DNA of 64,000 bases from Prorocentrum cordatum (Eukaryota > Sar > Dinophyceae > Prorocentrales > Prorocentraceae), in NCBI GenBank assembly GCA_963575745.1, contig CAUYUJ010014606.1, positions 122,636-186,635 of the forward strand, in the 5' to 3' direction. A program made the translations under genes and the position numbers. How positions within the stretch are numbered: the first letter of the stretch is position 1; each line of letters opens with the position of its first letter. The notes under the pieces were generated by a model. It was not told where the DNA came from and did not search any database. It worked only from the letters and a program-made list of their open reading frames with translations. Positions 1 to 9,929 of this stretch are shown here, one piece after another.

Positions 1-820
1 AGGCGCCGCGGCAGTCCGCGCGGCATCCCACGCGGCAGTCCGCGCGGCGCACGTCGGGACTTCGGGCTCGGCGGCAGCGAACTCCGAGGCGGCGGTACGG
101 GAGAGGCCAACGCGAGGCGATCGGTCACCGATAGCGCCCCGAGCCTCTCCTATAGGGAGGCACCGGGGCGGGAGTCGTGGCGGCGGGGCCCGTCTCCTGG
201 CAGCTCGCCAGGGTCCCTTGGCGAGGGGGGGCGAGGACGGGGAAGAGTGTTGTCGGGGAGGACTCCTCCCGAGCAGGAGGACAAGGAGGAGGGCTCGGGA
301 GGAGGGAGGGGGGGAGAAGAAGGTTTCTGGGCTGGGCGGTCCCCTGGCTCTCGGCGGGGAGGGGAGGGGCGAGGAGGGAGCAGGAAGGGAGGGACGAAGG
401 GGGAGGAGGGAGGGGCGGGAGAAAAGGCAGGAGGGGGGGGGGCGGGAGAGAGGGAGGGAGAATGACGAGGAGGGTGGGAAGACGAGGAGGAGCGAGGACG
501 GAGACAGCGAGAAGCACGGGGAACGAGAAGAATGACGTAGACAAGAGAGAAGCAGGACAGAGGGCGGGAATGGCAAGGGGGAGGGGGGCAGGCGCGCTAG
601 GTGCTCAGACAACCAAAGAGGAGACGGAGGAGGACAACGCCAGGGCGGTGTATCTGGAGCCCTAGGGCGTCGGCGGTCGAGCTTCGCCTCCACGGTCGGC
701 GGGGGCGGACACCGAAGGTTCCAAGAGAGCGGACATCGAGGGTGCGCACCCCCGGGACCGCGAGGGAGGCGAGGGGGTTAAGTAGGAGAAGGCGGGTGTG
801 CAGAGCAGGACGACGGCGCA

Positions 821-856
<36 letters not shown>

Positions 857-1002
857 AGCAGCGAGGGCGAGGTCGCGAAGGAAGGGGGAAGAGGGACGAG
901 GGAGCGGTGAAGGAGGGGGAAGGGGGGGAGAGTGATAGGAGAGGGGAACCTGGCACCGAAGAAGAGACTGCGCACGAGGAGGGAACGGAGAGAGGCGAGA
1001 CG

Positions 1003-1040
<38 letters not shown>

Positions 1041-1543
1041 AAAAGAGGGGACGAGAGGGGCGAGGGACAAGCATATGGAATAGGAAGGAAGAGGAGGGGC
1101 TGGAGGAGGAAGCGGAGCAGCAGCGAGGAGACAAAGGACGAGACGAAGAGGGGGGGCAGCACGAAGGGGTCAGACTTTGGACGGCGCACTCGTCGCCGTA
1201 CTCGGCGGTGGGCTCGATCAGCACGGCGCCCAGGACGGCGTAGACGTACAGCCAGCAGAGGAAGGCGGCGGCCTGGCTCGCAACCGCAGCAGCAAAAGCA
1301 CTCCGAAGACTGCTGGCCGATGTCGGATACACGCAGACGCGCACAACGAGTACAGCGGAGGCCAGTCCACAAGGAACCTTCCACAAGAAACCCAACCCTG
1401 AGACCCAAGGACGTCCAGGGACTTTTGGTGTGGGAACGTCGCGAGCGCCCGCAGCAAACCCATCGGAACCAGAGAAACCCAAGGCACCCTGGAGGCAAGC
1501 GGGGTGTTTCTTGGCACGGGTCCCCTCTTGCGAGGCGGAGATT
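1..1543. other. GC-rich stretch without a recognisable gene
   Basis: I see no conserved domain here on either strand. The open frames are long only because the sequence is purine-rich and stop-poor; their products are dominated by Gly/Arg/Glu or Pro/Ser/Leu. The stretch holds a short GAC array near 815-855 and a GA dinucleotide run at about 1005-1039. Confidence 0.6.
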
Positions 1544-1605
1544 TATCCATATCCACCGCCTGGGAACCGACGTCCTGATGCCCCAGATGGCGGTGGCTAT
1601 GGATA
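1544..1605 (-). repeat. 62-bp palindromic dispersed element, copy 1
   Basis: The ends are inverted copies of TATCCATA-CCACCGCC, about 17-20 bp per arm. The copies at 3480 and 29703 are also exactly 62 bp and share the arms. This copy lies opposite to the other two: on the minus strand it runs into ATGGATAAAT, as they do on plus. It could be a tiny foldback transposon or a structured RNA sequence; no function is known to me. Confidence 0.6.
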
Positions 1606-1885
1606 GATGGTCGAGGGTTTGGGCCCCCCCCCCCAATGCTAATGCCATCGCCCCCCCCCCCCGCGCGATGCGCTCCCCCCCCCTGTGGGCGCGGGCGTGG
1701 CGTGGTGGCTCCCCCCACCTGTGCATGTGGTCTGGGTGTGGTGTGTTGCCGTGGGTGTGTGAGGGGTGACGCCATGGTCCTCCTCCCCCCCGCTCCCTCC
1801 CCCCCTGTGGGTGCGGTGAGGGTGCGGCGTGTGGCTGGGATTGGCGTCATGTTGACAGCTCTGGTGCTCGACGTCGTCGCCGCCG

Positions 1886-2036
1886 CCGCTGGTGGTGCCG
1901 TCGACGTCGTCGTCGTTGTCGTCGTCGTCGTTGTCGTCGTCGTCGTCGTCGTTGTCGGTGTCGTCGTCGTCGTCGTCGATCGTCGTCGTCGTCGTCGTCC
2001 TCGTCGTCGTCGTCGTCGTCGTCATCGCTGTCGTCC
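1886..2036. repeat. GTC trinucleotide array
   Basis: This is an imperfect (GTC)n tract with GTT, CTC and ATC interruptions. It grades directly into the CTC array that follows. Open frames across it encode only Val, Ser or Asp runs and are not treated as genes. Confidence 0.85.
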
Positions 2037-2160
2037 TCCTCCTCCTCCTCCTCCTCCTCCTCCTCCTCCTCCTCCTCCTCCCCCTCCCCCTCCCCCTCCC
2101 CCTCCTCTTCCCCCTCCTCCTCCTCCTGCTCCTCCTCCTCCTCCGCCTCCTCCTCGACTT
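2036..2160. repeat. CTC trinucleotide array
   Basis: A (CTC)n tract with some CCCCCT segments. It sits between a GTC tract and an ATT tract, so three different trinucleotide arrays abut without spacers. Confidence 0.85.
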
Positions 2161-2435
2161 ATTATTTTTAATTAGTATTATTAGTAGTAGTAGTATTATT
2201 AGTACTAGTATTATTAGTATTATCATTATTAGTATTATTATTATTGTTAATATTATCAGTATTATTATTCGTATTCGTATTATTATTATTATTATTATCA
2301 GTATGATTATTATTTTCATTTTTAGTATTATTACTATTATTATTACTACTATTAGTATTAATAGTACTACTAATAGTATTAATGTTAGTAGTATGATGGT
2401 TAATCTTATTAGTATTATTATTATTCCGCTTCTTC
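2161..2435. repeat. AT-rich ATT/AGT trinucleotide array
   Basis: A run of ATT and AGT triplets. It is strikingly AT-rich inside otherwise GC-rich DNA. Open frames here read as Ile/Ser or Asn/Thr strings. Confidence 0.85.
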
Positions 2436-2449
2436 TTATCAGTGTTCGT

Positions 2450-2452
2450 CGT

Positions 2453-2483
<31 letters not shown>

Positions 2484-3370
2484 CTCCTCCTTCTCCTCCT
2501 CCTCCTCCCTCCTCCTCCCCCTCCCCTCCTCCCCTCCTCCTCCTCCTCCTCCTCCTCCTCCTCTCCTCTCTCCACCTCCTCCTCCTCCTCCTCTCCTCGT
2601 CCTCCTCCCCGCCTCCTCCTCCCCTCATCTTCTCCTCCTCCTCCTCCTCCTCCCCCATCCTCCTCCTCCTCTCCTCCTCCTCCTCCTCCTCCTCCTCCTC
2701 CCCTCTCCTCCCTCCTCTTCCTCCTCTTCCTCCTTCCTCCTCCTCCTCCTCCTCCTCCTCCTCCTCCCTCCGCCTCCTCCCCCTCCCCCTCCCCTCCCCT
2801 CCCCCTCCTCCTCCTCCTCCTCTCCTCCTCCCTCCTCCTCCTCCCTCCTCCTCCTCCTCCTCCTCCTCCTCCTCCTCCTCCTCCTCCTCTCCTCCTCCGC
2901 CTCCTCCCTCCTCCTCCTCCTCCTCCTCCTCCTCCTCCTCCTCCTCCTCCTCCTCCTCCTCCTCTCCTCCTCCTCCTCCTCCTCCTCCTCCTCCTCCTCT
3001 CCTCCTCCCTCCTCTCCTCCTCCTCTCCTCCTCCTCCTCCTCCTCCTCCTCCTCTCTCCTCCCTCCTCCTCCTCCTCCTCCTCCTCCTCCCTCCTCCTCC
3101 TCCTCCTCCTCCTCCTCCTCCTCCTCCTCCTCCTCCTCCTCCTCCTCCTCCTCCTCCTCCTCCTCCTCCTTCCTCCTCCCCTCCCCCCTCTCCTCCTCCT
3201 CCTCCTCCTCTCCTCCTCCTCCTCCTCCTCTCTCCTCCTCCTCCTCCTCCTCCTCCTCTCTCCTCCCCTCCTCCTCCTCCACCTCATCCTCCCCTCCCCC
3301 TCCCCTCCCCCTCCCCCTCCTCCTCTCTCCTCCTCCTCCTCCTCCTCCTCCTCCTCCTCCTCCTCCTCCC
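2450..3370. repeat. TCC trinucleotide array, about 0.9 kb
   Basis: An almost uninterrupted (TCC)n tract with single-base phase slips such as TCCC and TCTCC. Those slips move all three frames between poly-Ser, poly-Pro and poly-Leu. The minus strand reads as poly-Glu/Gly/Arg. The long frames across it are artefacts of composition. Confidence 0.92.
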
Positions 3371-3479
3371 AATCCCATCTGGGGGGGGGGGCCCGAGGAC
3401 CCTGGGACCCATGCCATCTGGGGGGGGGCCCGTGGGCCCGGAGCCCGTGATCATACATTTCGGCCCCTTGGGGCCAGAA

Positions 3480-3541
3480 TATGCCTATCCACCGCCTGCC
3501 GAGTCTCCGAAAACTGACCCTCCCAGCGGTGGATATGGATA
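3480..3541 (+). repeat. 62-bp palindromic dispersed element, copy 2
   Basis: Same length and arm sequence as the elements at 1544 and 29703: CCACCGCC near the start and GCGGTGGATATGGATA at the end. It is followed by AATTCCCGGCTCG, and the flank of copy 3 similarly continues AATGCATACCTCG. The middle 20 bp differ between copies while the arms are kept. Confidence 0.6.
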
Positions 3542-3544
3542 AAT

Positions 3545-4730
3545 TCCCGGCTCGGATCTCTGTAGGGGATGCTCCTGGGACGAGACATCCAACTGGGGCA
3601 CACCTCGCGCCTTCCGATACTCGATGTCTGCACGGGCACAAACAGCTGAATCCATGTGTAAGCACTTGCGAAGCACATACCGCTGTGCATGTACGTAGAC
3701 ACGTGCGTGTACCAGCGCTTGCCCCAAACAGTTACGTGCTCCACTCTGCATGTACAAGCTGTGCGGTGCAGGCTTCGTGCAAGCTGGGAAGTTCAAGCTA
3801 TATGGTGCAGTGACTCGCAGGGGGCGTCTTCGATATTCACTGCGTCCTTGCAGCAAACTCTTGCGCAGGGACCAACCGTAGCAGCATTTTCTATAGGCCT
3901 ACTACGGAAGCTCCACAAACCCAAAGAAACACGTTTGGAGCACAAATCTATGCACTGAATTGTTTTAGCCGATGTCGTAACGAACAAGGTTGACTCGGCC
4001 AGAGAGAGAGAGAGAGAGTACGAACCAGAGCAGAACACTCGCATGCCTTGGGGTGAATGTATAGGACGACCAGGACGCTTCGGCACTGCTCGAGTGTATG
4101 TTGGCTGCGCCCCCCCCCGGCCCCCCGCATCCCCGCGCGGCGCGCTCTCGCGCACGCCAGCCGGCGTGCCGTCAGCAGCGCGGGCACGACCGACCCGAGG
4201 AGGCCCTGCGTCACCAGCCACAGGCTCCGGCCTGGTTGGCCGCTCTCGCCGCTCCAGGCACGGCAGGCTCACAACGCGGTGACGCCTGCATCGGTTTCTG
4301 ACACCGCGCGAGCTGCTGAGCCTTGCACAGTCGCGGCCGTCCGACTGCGCAGATCGTTCAACGTCGCCCGAGTCCAGGCCACGGGTGGCGTTCAGTCTTG
4401 CGCGCATCTCAGATCTGCTGTTGGCTGCCCCCAGGCCCGAAACGGGCCTCCAGGAACGGAAAACAGGAAGAGACTGCTCGAACACCTCCTGAGCCTGGTT
4501 TCCTGGCTCCTCGCGATGCCTCGAGCAGAGCTGGCCGCCCCCTCCGAGGGCGGCTCGGAGAGCCAAAAGGCGGGGCCACGAAGACGCGTGGCCACGAGAG
4601 CCAAAAACGCCAAAACAGCTCGATATTCCCGCCTCGAATGCTTCGAACGGGGCCTGGCCCCGCATCCGCGAGCGCACGGCAATCACTGCCACCACCGCCG
4701 AGGCCGCCGACGCTCTCGTCGTCGCCCTCC
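3545..4730. other. Non-coding stretch, no gene recognised
   Basis: Less repetitive than its surroundings. A GA run lies at about 4001-4018. At about 4071-4100 there is a match to sequence at about 61097-61125 (CCAGGACGCTTCG-CACTGCT-GAGTG). No open frame has a recognisable domain. Confidence 0.5.
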
Positions 4731-5165
4731 TTCTCCTGCTCCGCCTCCTCCTCCTGCTCCGCCTCCTCCTCCTCCTCCACCTTCTCCTCCTCCTCGCCCT
4801 TCTCGTCCTCCTCGTCCTCCCTCCTCCTCCTCCTCCTCCTCCTCCTCCTCCTCCTCCTCCTCCTCCGCCTCCTTCTCCTCCTCCTCCTCCTCCTACTCCT
4901 CCTCCTCCTCCTCCTCCTCCTCTTCCTCCTCCTCCGCCCGCCGCCGCCGCCGCCGCCGCCGCCTCCGCCTCCGCCTCCTCCTCCTCCTCCTCCTCCTCCG
5001 CCTCCTCCGCATCCTCCTCGCCCTTCTCGTCCTCCTCGTCCTTCTCGCCCTTTTCGCTCATCGTCCTCGTCCTCCTCGTCCTCGTCCTACTCGTCCTTGT
5101 TGTGGTCCTCCTCCTCCTCCTCCTCCTCCTTCTCCTCCTCCTCCTCCTCCTCCTCCTCCTCCTAT
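4730..5165. repeat. TCC/CCG trinucleotide array
   Basis: A (TCC)n tract with CGC, CTC and GTC interruptions and a short CCG cluster near 4940. It encodes only low-complexity residues in every frame. Confidence 0.85.
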
Positions 5166-5169
5166 TCGT

Positions 5170-5515
5170 CGCCGCGCTCGTCCTCCAACAAGCGTCGAGC
5201 GACCGTGTCGTCCTCGTCCGGCCCCCCAGCGTCGAGTGGACCGCCGTCCTCGTTCTCGCCCTCATCGCCGTCCGCGTCCCCGTCCTCGTCCTCGTCCTCG
5301 TGCCGAATCAGATTTCGTCTCTGGGCCCTCCCTGGCCAGGTTTTCTCAGCGGCGCGCCCGAGGAAGGAAGTGAGACGGGGCGGGCCTTCTCAGAGGGCTC
5401 GGAAGGCCTCTGGCCGTCTGAAAAGGTTCCTAAGCCTCCCCCGAAGACACGAACCAAAAACTCTCAGAAGGCCGCAAGGTTTCTGAGAAGCCCCGTCGCC
5501 TCCTGAGAAGGCCTG

Positions 5516-5548
<33 letters not shown>

Positions 5549-6583
5549 GCGTCCCCCCTGCGGCATGCCGCCGCGAGGAAGCTGCAGAGGCCGAGAAAGA
5601 CGAACGAAGATGCTCGAGTGCCTTCTGTTTTTGGGACGTGGGTCAGAATCGGGCGACAACTCTCAGGCGGCAAGCAGGGACCGAACGAGGCCCGAAGAAC
5701 ACGAACGAGCGAGGGCCAGCAGGACGACACCGCGGCGGAGGGACAGCGACCGGGCGCAGAGCCGAGGCCCGAGAACCCAGCGGGACACGCCGGGCAGGGC
5801 TGCTCGAGGGCCTCGTCGACCCCGGCGTCCCGGAACCTCCCGAGGCTGCGAGCGGGGCCCGGCCACCCCCCCGAGCGCGGGCGCGGCACGCGCACTCGTC
5901 GTCGCCGTCCCGGTGTTCGCTCCTGGCGCCGCCCTCGCCCTCGTGGCCGTCGCCGTGGCCGTCGTCGCGGTCGCCGATCCACGTCGCACCGATCCCTATC
6001 CCTGAGCTCGGCAGGCCAGAGGCGACGAAAACATCTCAGGGGGGGGGGCCTCAGAAACGGACGGTGTCCTCAGGGTTGGCACAGAGGTGAGGCGGTGATG
6101 CGATGCCGAGCATAGGGATGGGGATGTGTGTCAAACGGATAGTTACGTCGTCGCCGCGATCGCCGTCTCCCCCCCAAAATGGACACGTGCAGGGGTAAGT
6201 TCCGATCCGACCTCCAGGGCGGATCCAGCCGTGGTCACGCCCAGGAAGCCCTCAGGACGGCCGAGCACTTCCCAAATCTTGGCGGCGCGCACATGGGGGT
6301 GGGGGGCGTGGGGAAGGCTTCTTACAAGGAGGCTCAGACTCATAAAGCGCTGGGCATCTACAGACAAGGGCCGCGCCTTCTAAGAAGCAGAGATGGTTCT
6401 AAGAAGCCTTCTCCCCTCCCCCGTACCCCCCTTTGCGCGTGGCTGGAAACCGCTCTCGCCGTCCTCGTCGCCCTCGTCGTCGTCCTGCTCTCGGCGGCTT
6501 CGAGCGGGCACGGCCGCCCCCCCCCGAGCCCGCGGCTCTCGCCGACGTCGTCGCTGGCGTCGTCGTCCTCGCGCCCTCGCCCT

Positions 6584-6590
<7 letters not shown>
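5170..6590. other. GC-rich stretch without a recognisable gene
   Basis: Apart from a TC dinucleotide run at about 5519-5549, I see no repeat unit and no conserved protein. Open frames are Arg/Ala/Pro-rich with no motifs. Confidence 0.5.
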
Positions 6591-6615
<25 letters not shown>

Positions 6616-7420
6616 GCGTCGTCGTCGCCGTCGCCGTCGTCGTCGTCATCGTCGTCCTCGGCGTCGTCGGCGTCGTCGGCGTCAGCGTCGACGTCGACGT
6701 CGCCTTCGTCGTCGGCGTCGTCGGGGTCGTCGGCGTCGTCGGCGTCTTCGTCGTCGTCGTCGGAGTCGTCGGCGTCGTCGCCGATGACGCCAGTGCTTCG
6801 AGCGGGGCCCGCGCCGCGCCCTCCGAGCGCCCGGCACTCGCAGGCGCCGCCCGCGCCCAGGCGGCCCGCGGCGCGGAGCAGGCGGAGCAGACGAGCGACC
6901 GGGAGGTCGCCGAGCAGGGCGGGGGCGCCGACGGCGTTCCTCCTCCCCCGGCGGCCCTCCTCCTCCTCCTCCTCCTCATCCTCCTCCTCCTCCTCCTCCT
7001 CCTCCTCCTCCTCCTCCGCCTCCGCCTCATCCTCCGCCTCCTCCGCCTTTTCCGCCTCCTTCGCCTCCTCCGCCTCTTTCGCCTCCTCCGCCTCTTCCGC
7101 CTCCTCAGCCTCCTCCGCCTCCTCCGCCTCCTCCGCCTCCTCCGCCTCCTCCACCTCCGCCTCCTCCGCCTCGTCCGCCTCTTCCTCCGCCTCCGCCGCC
7201 TCCGCCTCCTCCGCCTCTTCCTCCTCCTCCGCCTCCTCCGCCTCTTCCGCCGCTTCAGCCTCTTCCGCCTCTTCCGCCGCTTCAGCCTCTTCCGCCTCTT
7301 CCGCCGCTTCCGCCGCTTCCGCCGCTTCCGCCTCTTCCGCCTCTTCCGCCTCCGCCTCCTCCTCCTCCTCCTCCACCTCCTCCTCCTCCTCCTCCTCCTC
7401 CTCTTCCCTCCTCCTGGATC
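6590..7420. repeat. GTC, TCC and CCTCCG/CTTCCG compound array
   Basis: It begins with GTC/GGCGTC repeats (6590-6785). After a short unique segment it continues as TCC and then as CCTCCG and CTTCCG hexamers to about 7415. Frames read Ser-Ala-Ser-Ser on plus and Glu-Glu-Ala-Glu on minus. No real gene is suggested. Confidence 0.8.
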
Positions 7421-7599
7421 GCTAGGGCCAGGTTGTGCTGTCCCCTGCCAGGGCCGCTCTCGCGCTCGCGCGGGGGCCGCCGAGCGCCCGAACCAGCGCG
7501 CAGATGGCGAGCACACCGCTGGCCCCCACGGGGGGGGGGCTCCCCCAACCAGGGGCGGGCGCATGGCACCGAGAGGGCCCCTGGCACACGGTGGCGGCT

Positions 7600-7740
7600 C
7601 GAGAATCGATCGAGGACGACGAGGATCCAGGATCGACGAGGATCGATCGAGGATCTAAGATCGATCAAGGATCGAGCTAGCATCGAGGATCAAGGATCGG
7701 TCGACGACGAGGATCTAGAGTCGATCGAGGATCGTGAGGG
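7600..7740. repeat. GATCGAGG dispersed repeat, copy 1
   Basis: Built of GATCGAGGA, GACGACGAGGATC and related 8-13-bp words. It aligns nearly end to end with 30156-30316, including the shared stretches GATCTAAGATCGATC and TAGCATCGAGGATC. The long match shows a dispersed family rather than a local simple repeat. Confidence 0.7.
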
Positions 7741-7929
7741 CGGGCGTCTGCCACCGAAATGCCCGGCGCCAAGATCACAAATGAGGGCGGGCGCCTGACA
7801 CGGAAAAGGCGCCTGACACCCTGGTCGCCGCGCGCCCCAGGACCATCACAAAGCGGCTCGGGATACAAAGCTGATCCCCAGGAAGAGGTCCAGACCTCTG
7901 GGGAGCCACGCCGCGAAAAAAATCGCAGG

Positions 7930-8070
7930 CCCAACGGGCCAGGGCGGCCAGAGGCGTGCTAAGATCTCCAATAACTGGTTCACAATTCTTCTAGTTCGGG
8001 CGCACGGGGCGGCCCCTGGGGGTCCCCCGGCGACAAGTACCCCAACCGCAGCCCGGGAAGGTCCCGGGAA
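7930..8070 (+). repeat. Dispersed repeat, copy 1; possible LINE 3' tail
   Basis: Matches 48829-48945 from CCCAACGGGCCA through GTGCTAAGATCTCC, TAACTGGTT and CTAGTTCG to the GGGGCGGCCCCTGGGGGTC segment. In the second copy the segment directly follows a LINE RNase H reading frame and contains its stop codon. This copy may therefore be a very short, 5'-truncated LINE end; that is an inference. Confidence 0.5.
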
Positions 8071-8099
8071 GGTCACAGGAAGGTCTACTCAGAGATGGT

Positions 8100-8790
8100 T
8101 TTCCTCCTGGGTACGGCCTCTCAGGCCCCCCAGAGCGCGCCAAGAGGGCCCCAAGAGGCCCCCAAGACTGCCCAAGAGGCCCCCGAGACGCCCAAAGGAC
8201 GCTCCAAGACGCCGAAGATGATCTCAAGACGGCCCAAGTGGCCTCCAAGTGGCCTCCAAGTGGCCTCCAAGTGGCGTCCAAGAGGCTTCACAAGAGCGCC
8301 CCGAGAGGCCACAATCATCAATGTTACAATGGTTTTGGAAGGATTTTGGCCTTGCCGCATTTTCGGCGTTCCCATGCTCCAAGACGGCCCAAGAGGCCCC
8401 CAAGAGCGCACGAAGACGGCTAAAGAGGCCCCCAAGAAGGCCCCCAGAGAGCCCAAACGGGCCCCGAGACGGCCCAAGAGACGCTCAAGACGGCCCAAAA
8501 GAGCCCCAAGACGGCCCCAAGAGGGGCCCAAGATGGGGACCACGAACCGAAACCTCAAGACTTCCGCCCCTAGAGGGCCCCAGGAGGCCCCGAGAGGCCC
8601 CCAAGATGGCCCAAGATGCCGCCAAGAGGCCCCCAAGAGACCCCATGAGGCTCCCAGGAGGCTCAAAAGAGGCCCTAGAAGGCTTCAAAATGTCTCCCAG
8701 GCGCCCCCGAACGGCCTCTCAACAGACCCCCGGGCCTCCCAAAGAAACATCTGGACGACGGCCCTGTTTGGCCCCAAGAGCGCCGCAAGA
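8100..8790 (+). repeat. CCAAGAGGCCCC degenerate satellite, block 1
   Basis: Degenerate repeats of about 10-20 bp built on CCAAGAGGCCCC and CCAAGACGGCCC. Related blocks lie at 49020-49145, 54530-55110 and 63770-64000. Within the block a non-repeat patch near 8310-8372 ends in ATTTTCGGC, and the 54-kb block has a comparable patch. GGGACCACGAACCGAAA at about 8533 recurs in the 63.8-kb block as GGGAACACGAACCGAAA. Confidence 0.7.
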
Positions 8791-8819
8791 TGCCATCGAG
8801 AGGTTTCCTCCTCCGCCCT

Positions 8820-8960
8820 TTTCTCTTCCTCCTCCTCCTCCTCCTCCTCCTCCTCCTCCTCCTCCTCCTCATCATCATATTTATCTTCATCCTCCTCCGT
8901 TCCTTCTCATCCTCTTCTCCTCCTCCCCTCCCCCTCCCCATCCTCATCTTCCTCCTTTCG
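8820..8960. repeat. TCC trinucleotide array
   Basis: A short (TCC)n tract with ATC interruptions, placed directly after the satellite block. Confidence 0.8.
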
Positions 8961-9014
8961 GCGGCGCCGAAATGGCCCCGAGCCCGCGCCGAAGCAGTAG
9001 CGATCATGTAATAC

Positions 9015-9190
9015 GGGCCGGCGGAGTGAGCGAAACGATTGAATAACGACGTCGCATGTCTGGGATCGAGGATCCATAGGCTGACGAGGATCGAGGACCG
9101 AGGATATAAAGATCGAGGAGGATCGACCGATCGATCCGTCGACCGAGGACGACGGGGATGATCGAGGATCGATCGAGAACGACGAGGATC
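9015..9190. repeat. Satellite end module and GATCGAGG repeat, copy 2
   Basis: 9015-9043 matches 49149-49177 with about four mismatches in 29 bases; in both places it follows CCAAGAGG satellite. From about 9063 the sequence becomes GATCGAGGATC-type repeat, related to 7600, 25248 and 30156. Confidence 0.55.
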
Positions 9191-9489
9191 CTTGCCACCC
9201 CCTGCGGGGGGGAGGATAACGATCCAGACCCGACCAAAGAAAAATTATCCCGGCAAAGCAACCTAACAGCCATGTGTAGGAGCATATCTGGCAGCATTCC
9301 CTCAGCCTGCATCAGCCTCAGCCTCAGCACGAAGCGACCTAGCTAGAAGGACAAAGCGCTGAATGTACACCGATGTGTTCGACGACTGCGTATGTAATGA
9401 TGTGACGATATAGAGACTGAGCCCTTCGTGAATGTCTACATGTTTTTCTGACGCCTACAAACGGCGCTGACGTGTGTGAGAAAATTGTC

Positions 9490-9910
9490 CGCGCAGCAAA
9501 AGCCGGCGAAGCGTGCGGGAGCTCGCATGCTGAGACAGACTACGTCTGCAGACCGCCAGCTGCAAAAGCTTGCGAGCGGCTCTTGGAAAATGTTTACGGA
9601 ACGGAGCTACGGAGCTCACCGCAGGAACTCGCATACTGAAAAGGAACGCATCGAAACCGCACGCTGCGAACCCTGCAGGCTGAGAAGCACCGCAGGATGT
9701 CGCATGCTGAAAAGCACTTGTACTGCAGAGCGCTAGCATTCCATCTCGGGCTCGGACCCCCCCGTCCTGATCCAGAACGTGTCCGCGACACGTGCAGGCT
9801 CACCGCGCACAGCTGCACACGAGCGCAGGCTGAGAAGCACCACGCGCATGCAGGCTGAGAAGCACCACGCGAATGCAGACGGACAGACTGAACAGGACCG
9901 CCACAACGCA
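9490..9910 (-). repeat. Cluster of 19-nt hairpin motifs downstream of the Helitron gene
   Basis: The minus-strand motif GCGGTGCTTCTCAGCCTGC has a good copy at 9675-9693 and copies at 9825-9843 and 9849-9867. Degenerate copies include 9703-9719 and shorter CATGCTGA/CATACTGA fragments near 9525 and 9630. The cluster lies just beyond the 3' end of the Rep-helicase frame (stop at 9930), so it is probably 3'-untranslated or element-terminal DNA. I could not find a convincing Helitron CTRR terminus. Confidence 0.6.
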
Positions 9911-9929
9911 ACCTGCATCTCATGACTCC

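Noticed and set aside
1892-3542. Long Ser/Pro/Leu and Glu/Arg/Gly open frames over the GTC, TCC and TTA arrays
   Set aside because: They arise from stop-free trinucleotide repeats and switch residue at every phase slip; no motif is present.
6170-6187. Possible third leader relic (CCAAAATGG-ACACG)
   Set aside because: Only the centre matches; the flanking bases and context (no ORF or array edge) do not support it.
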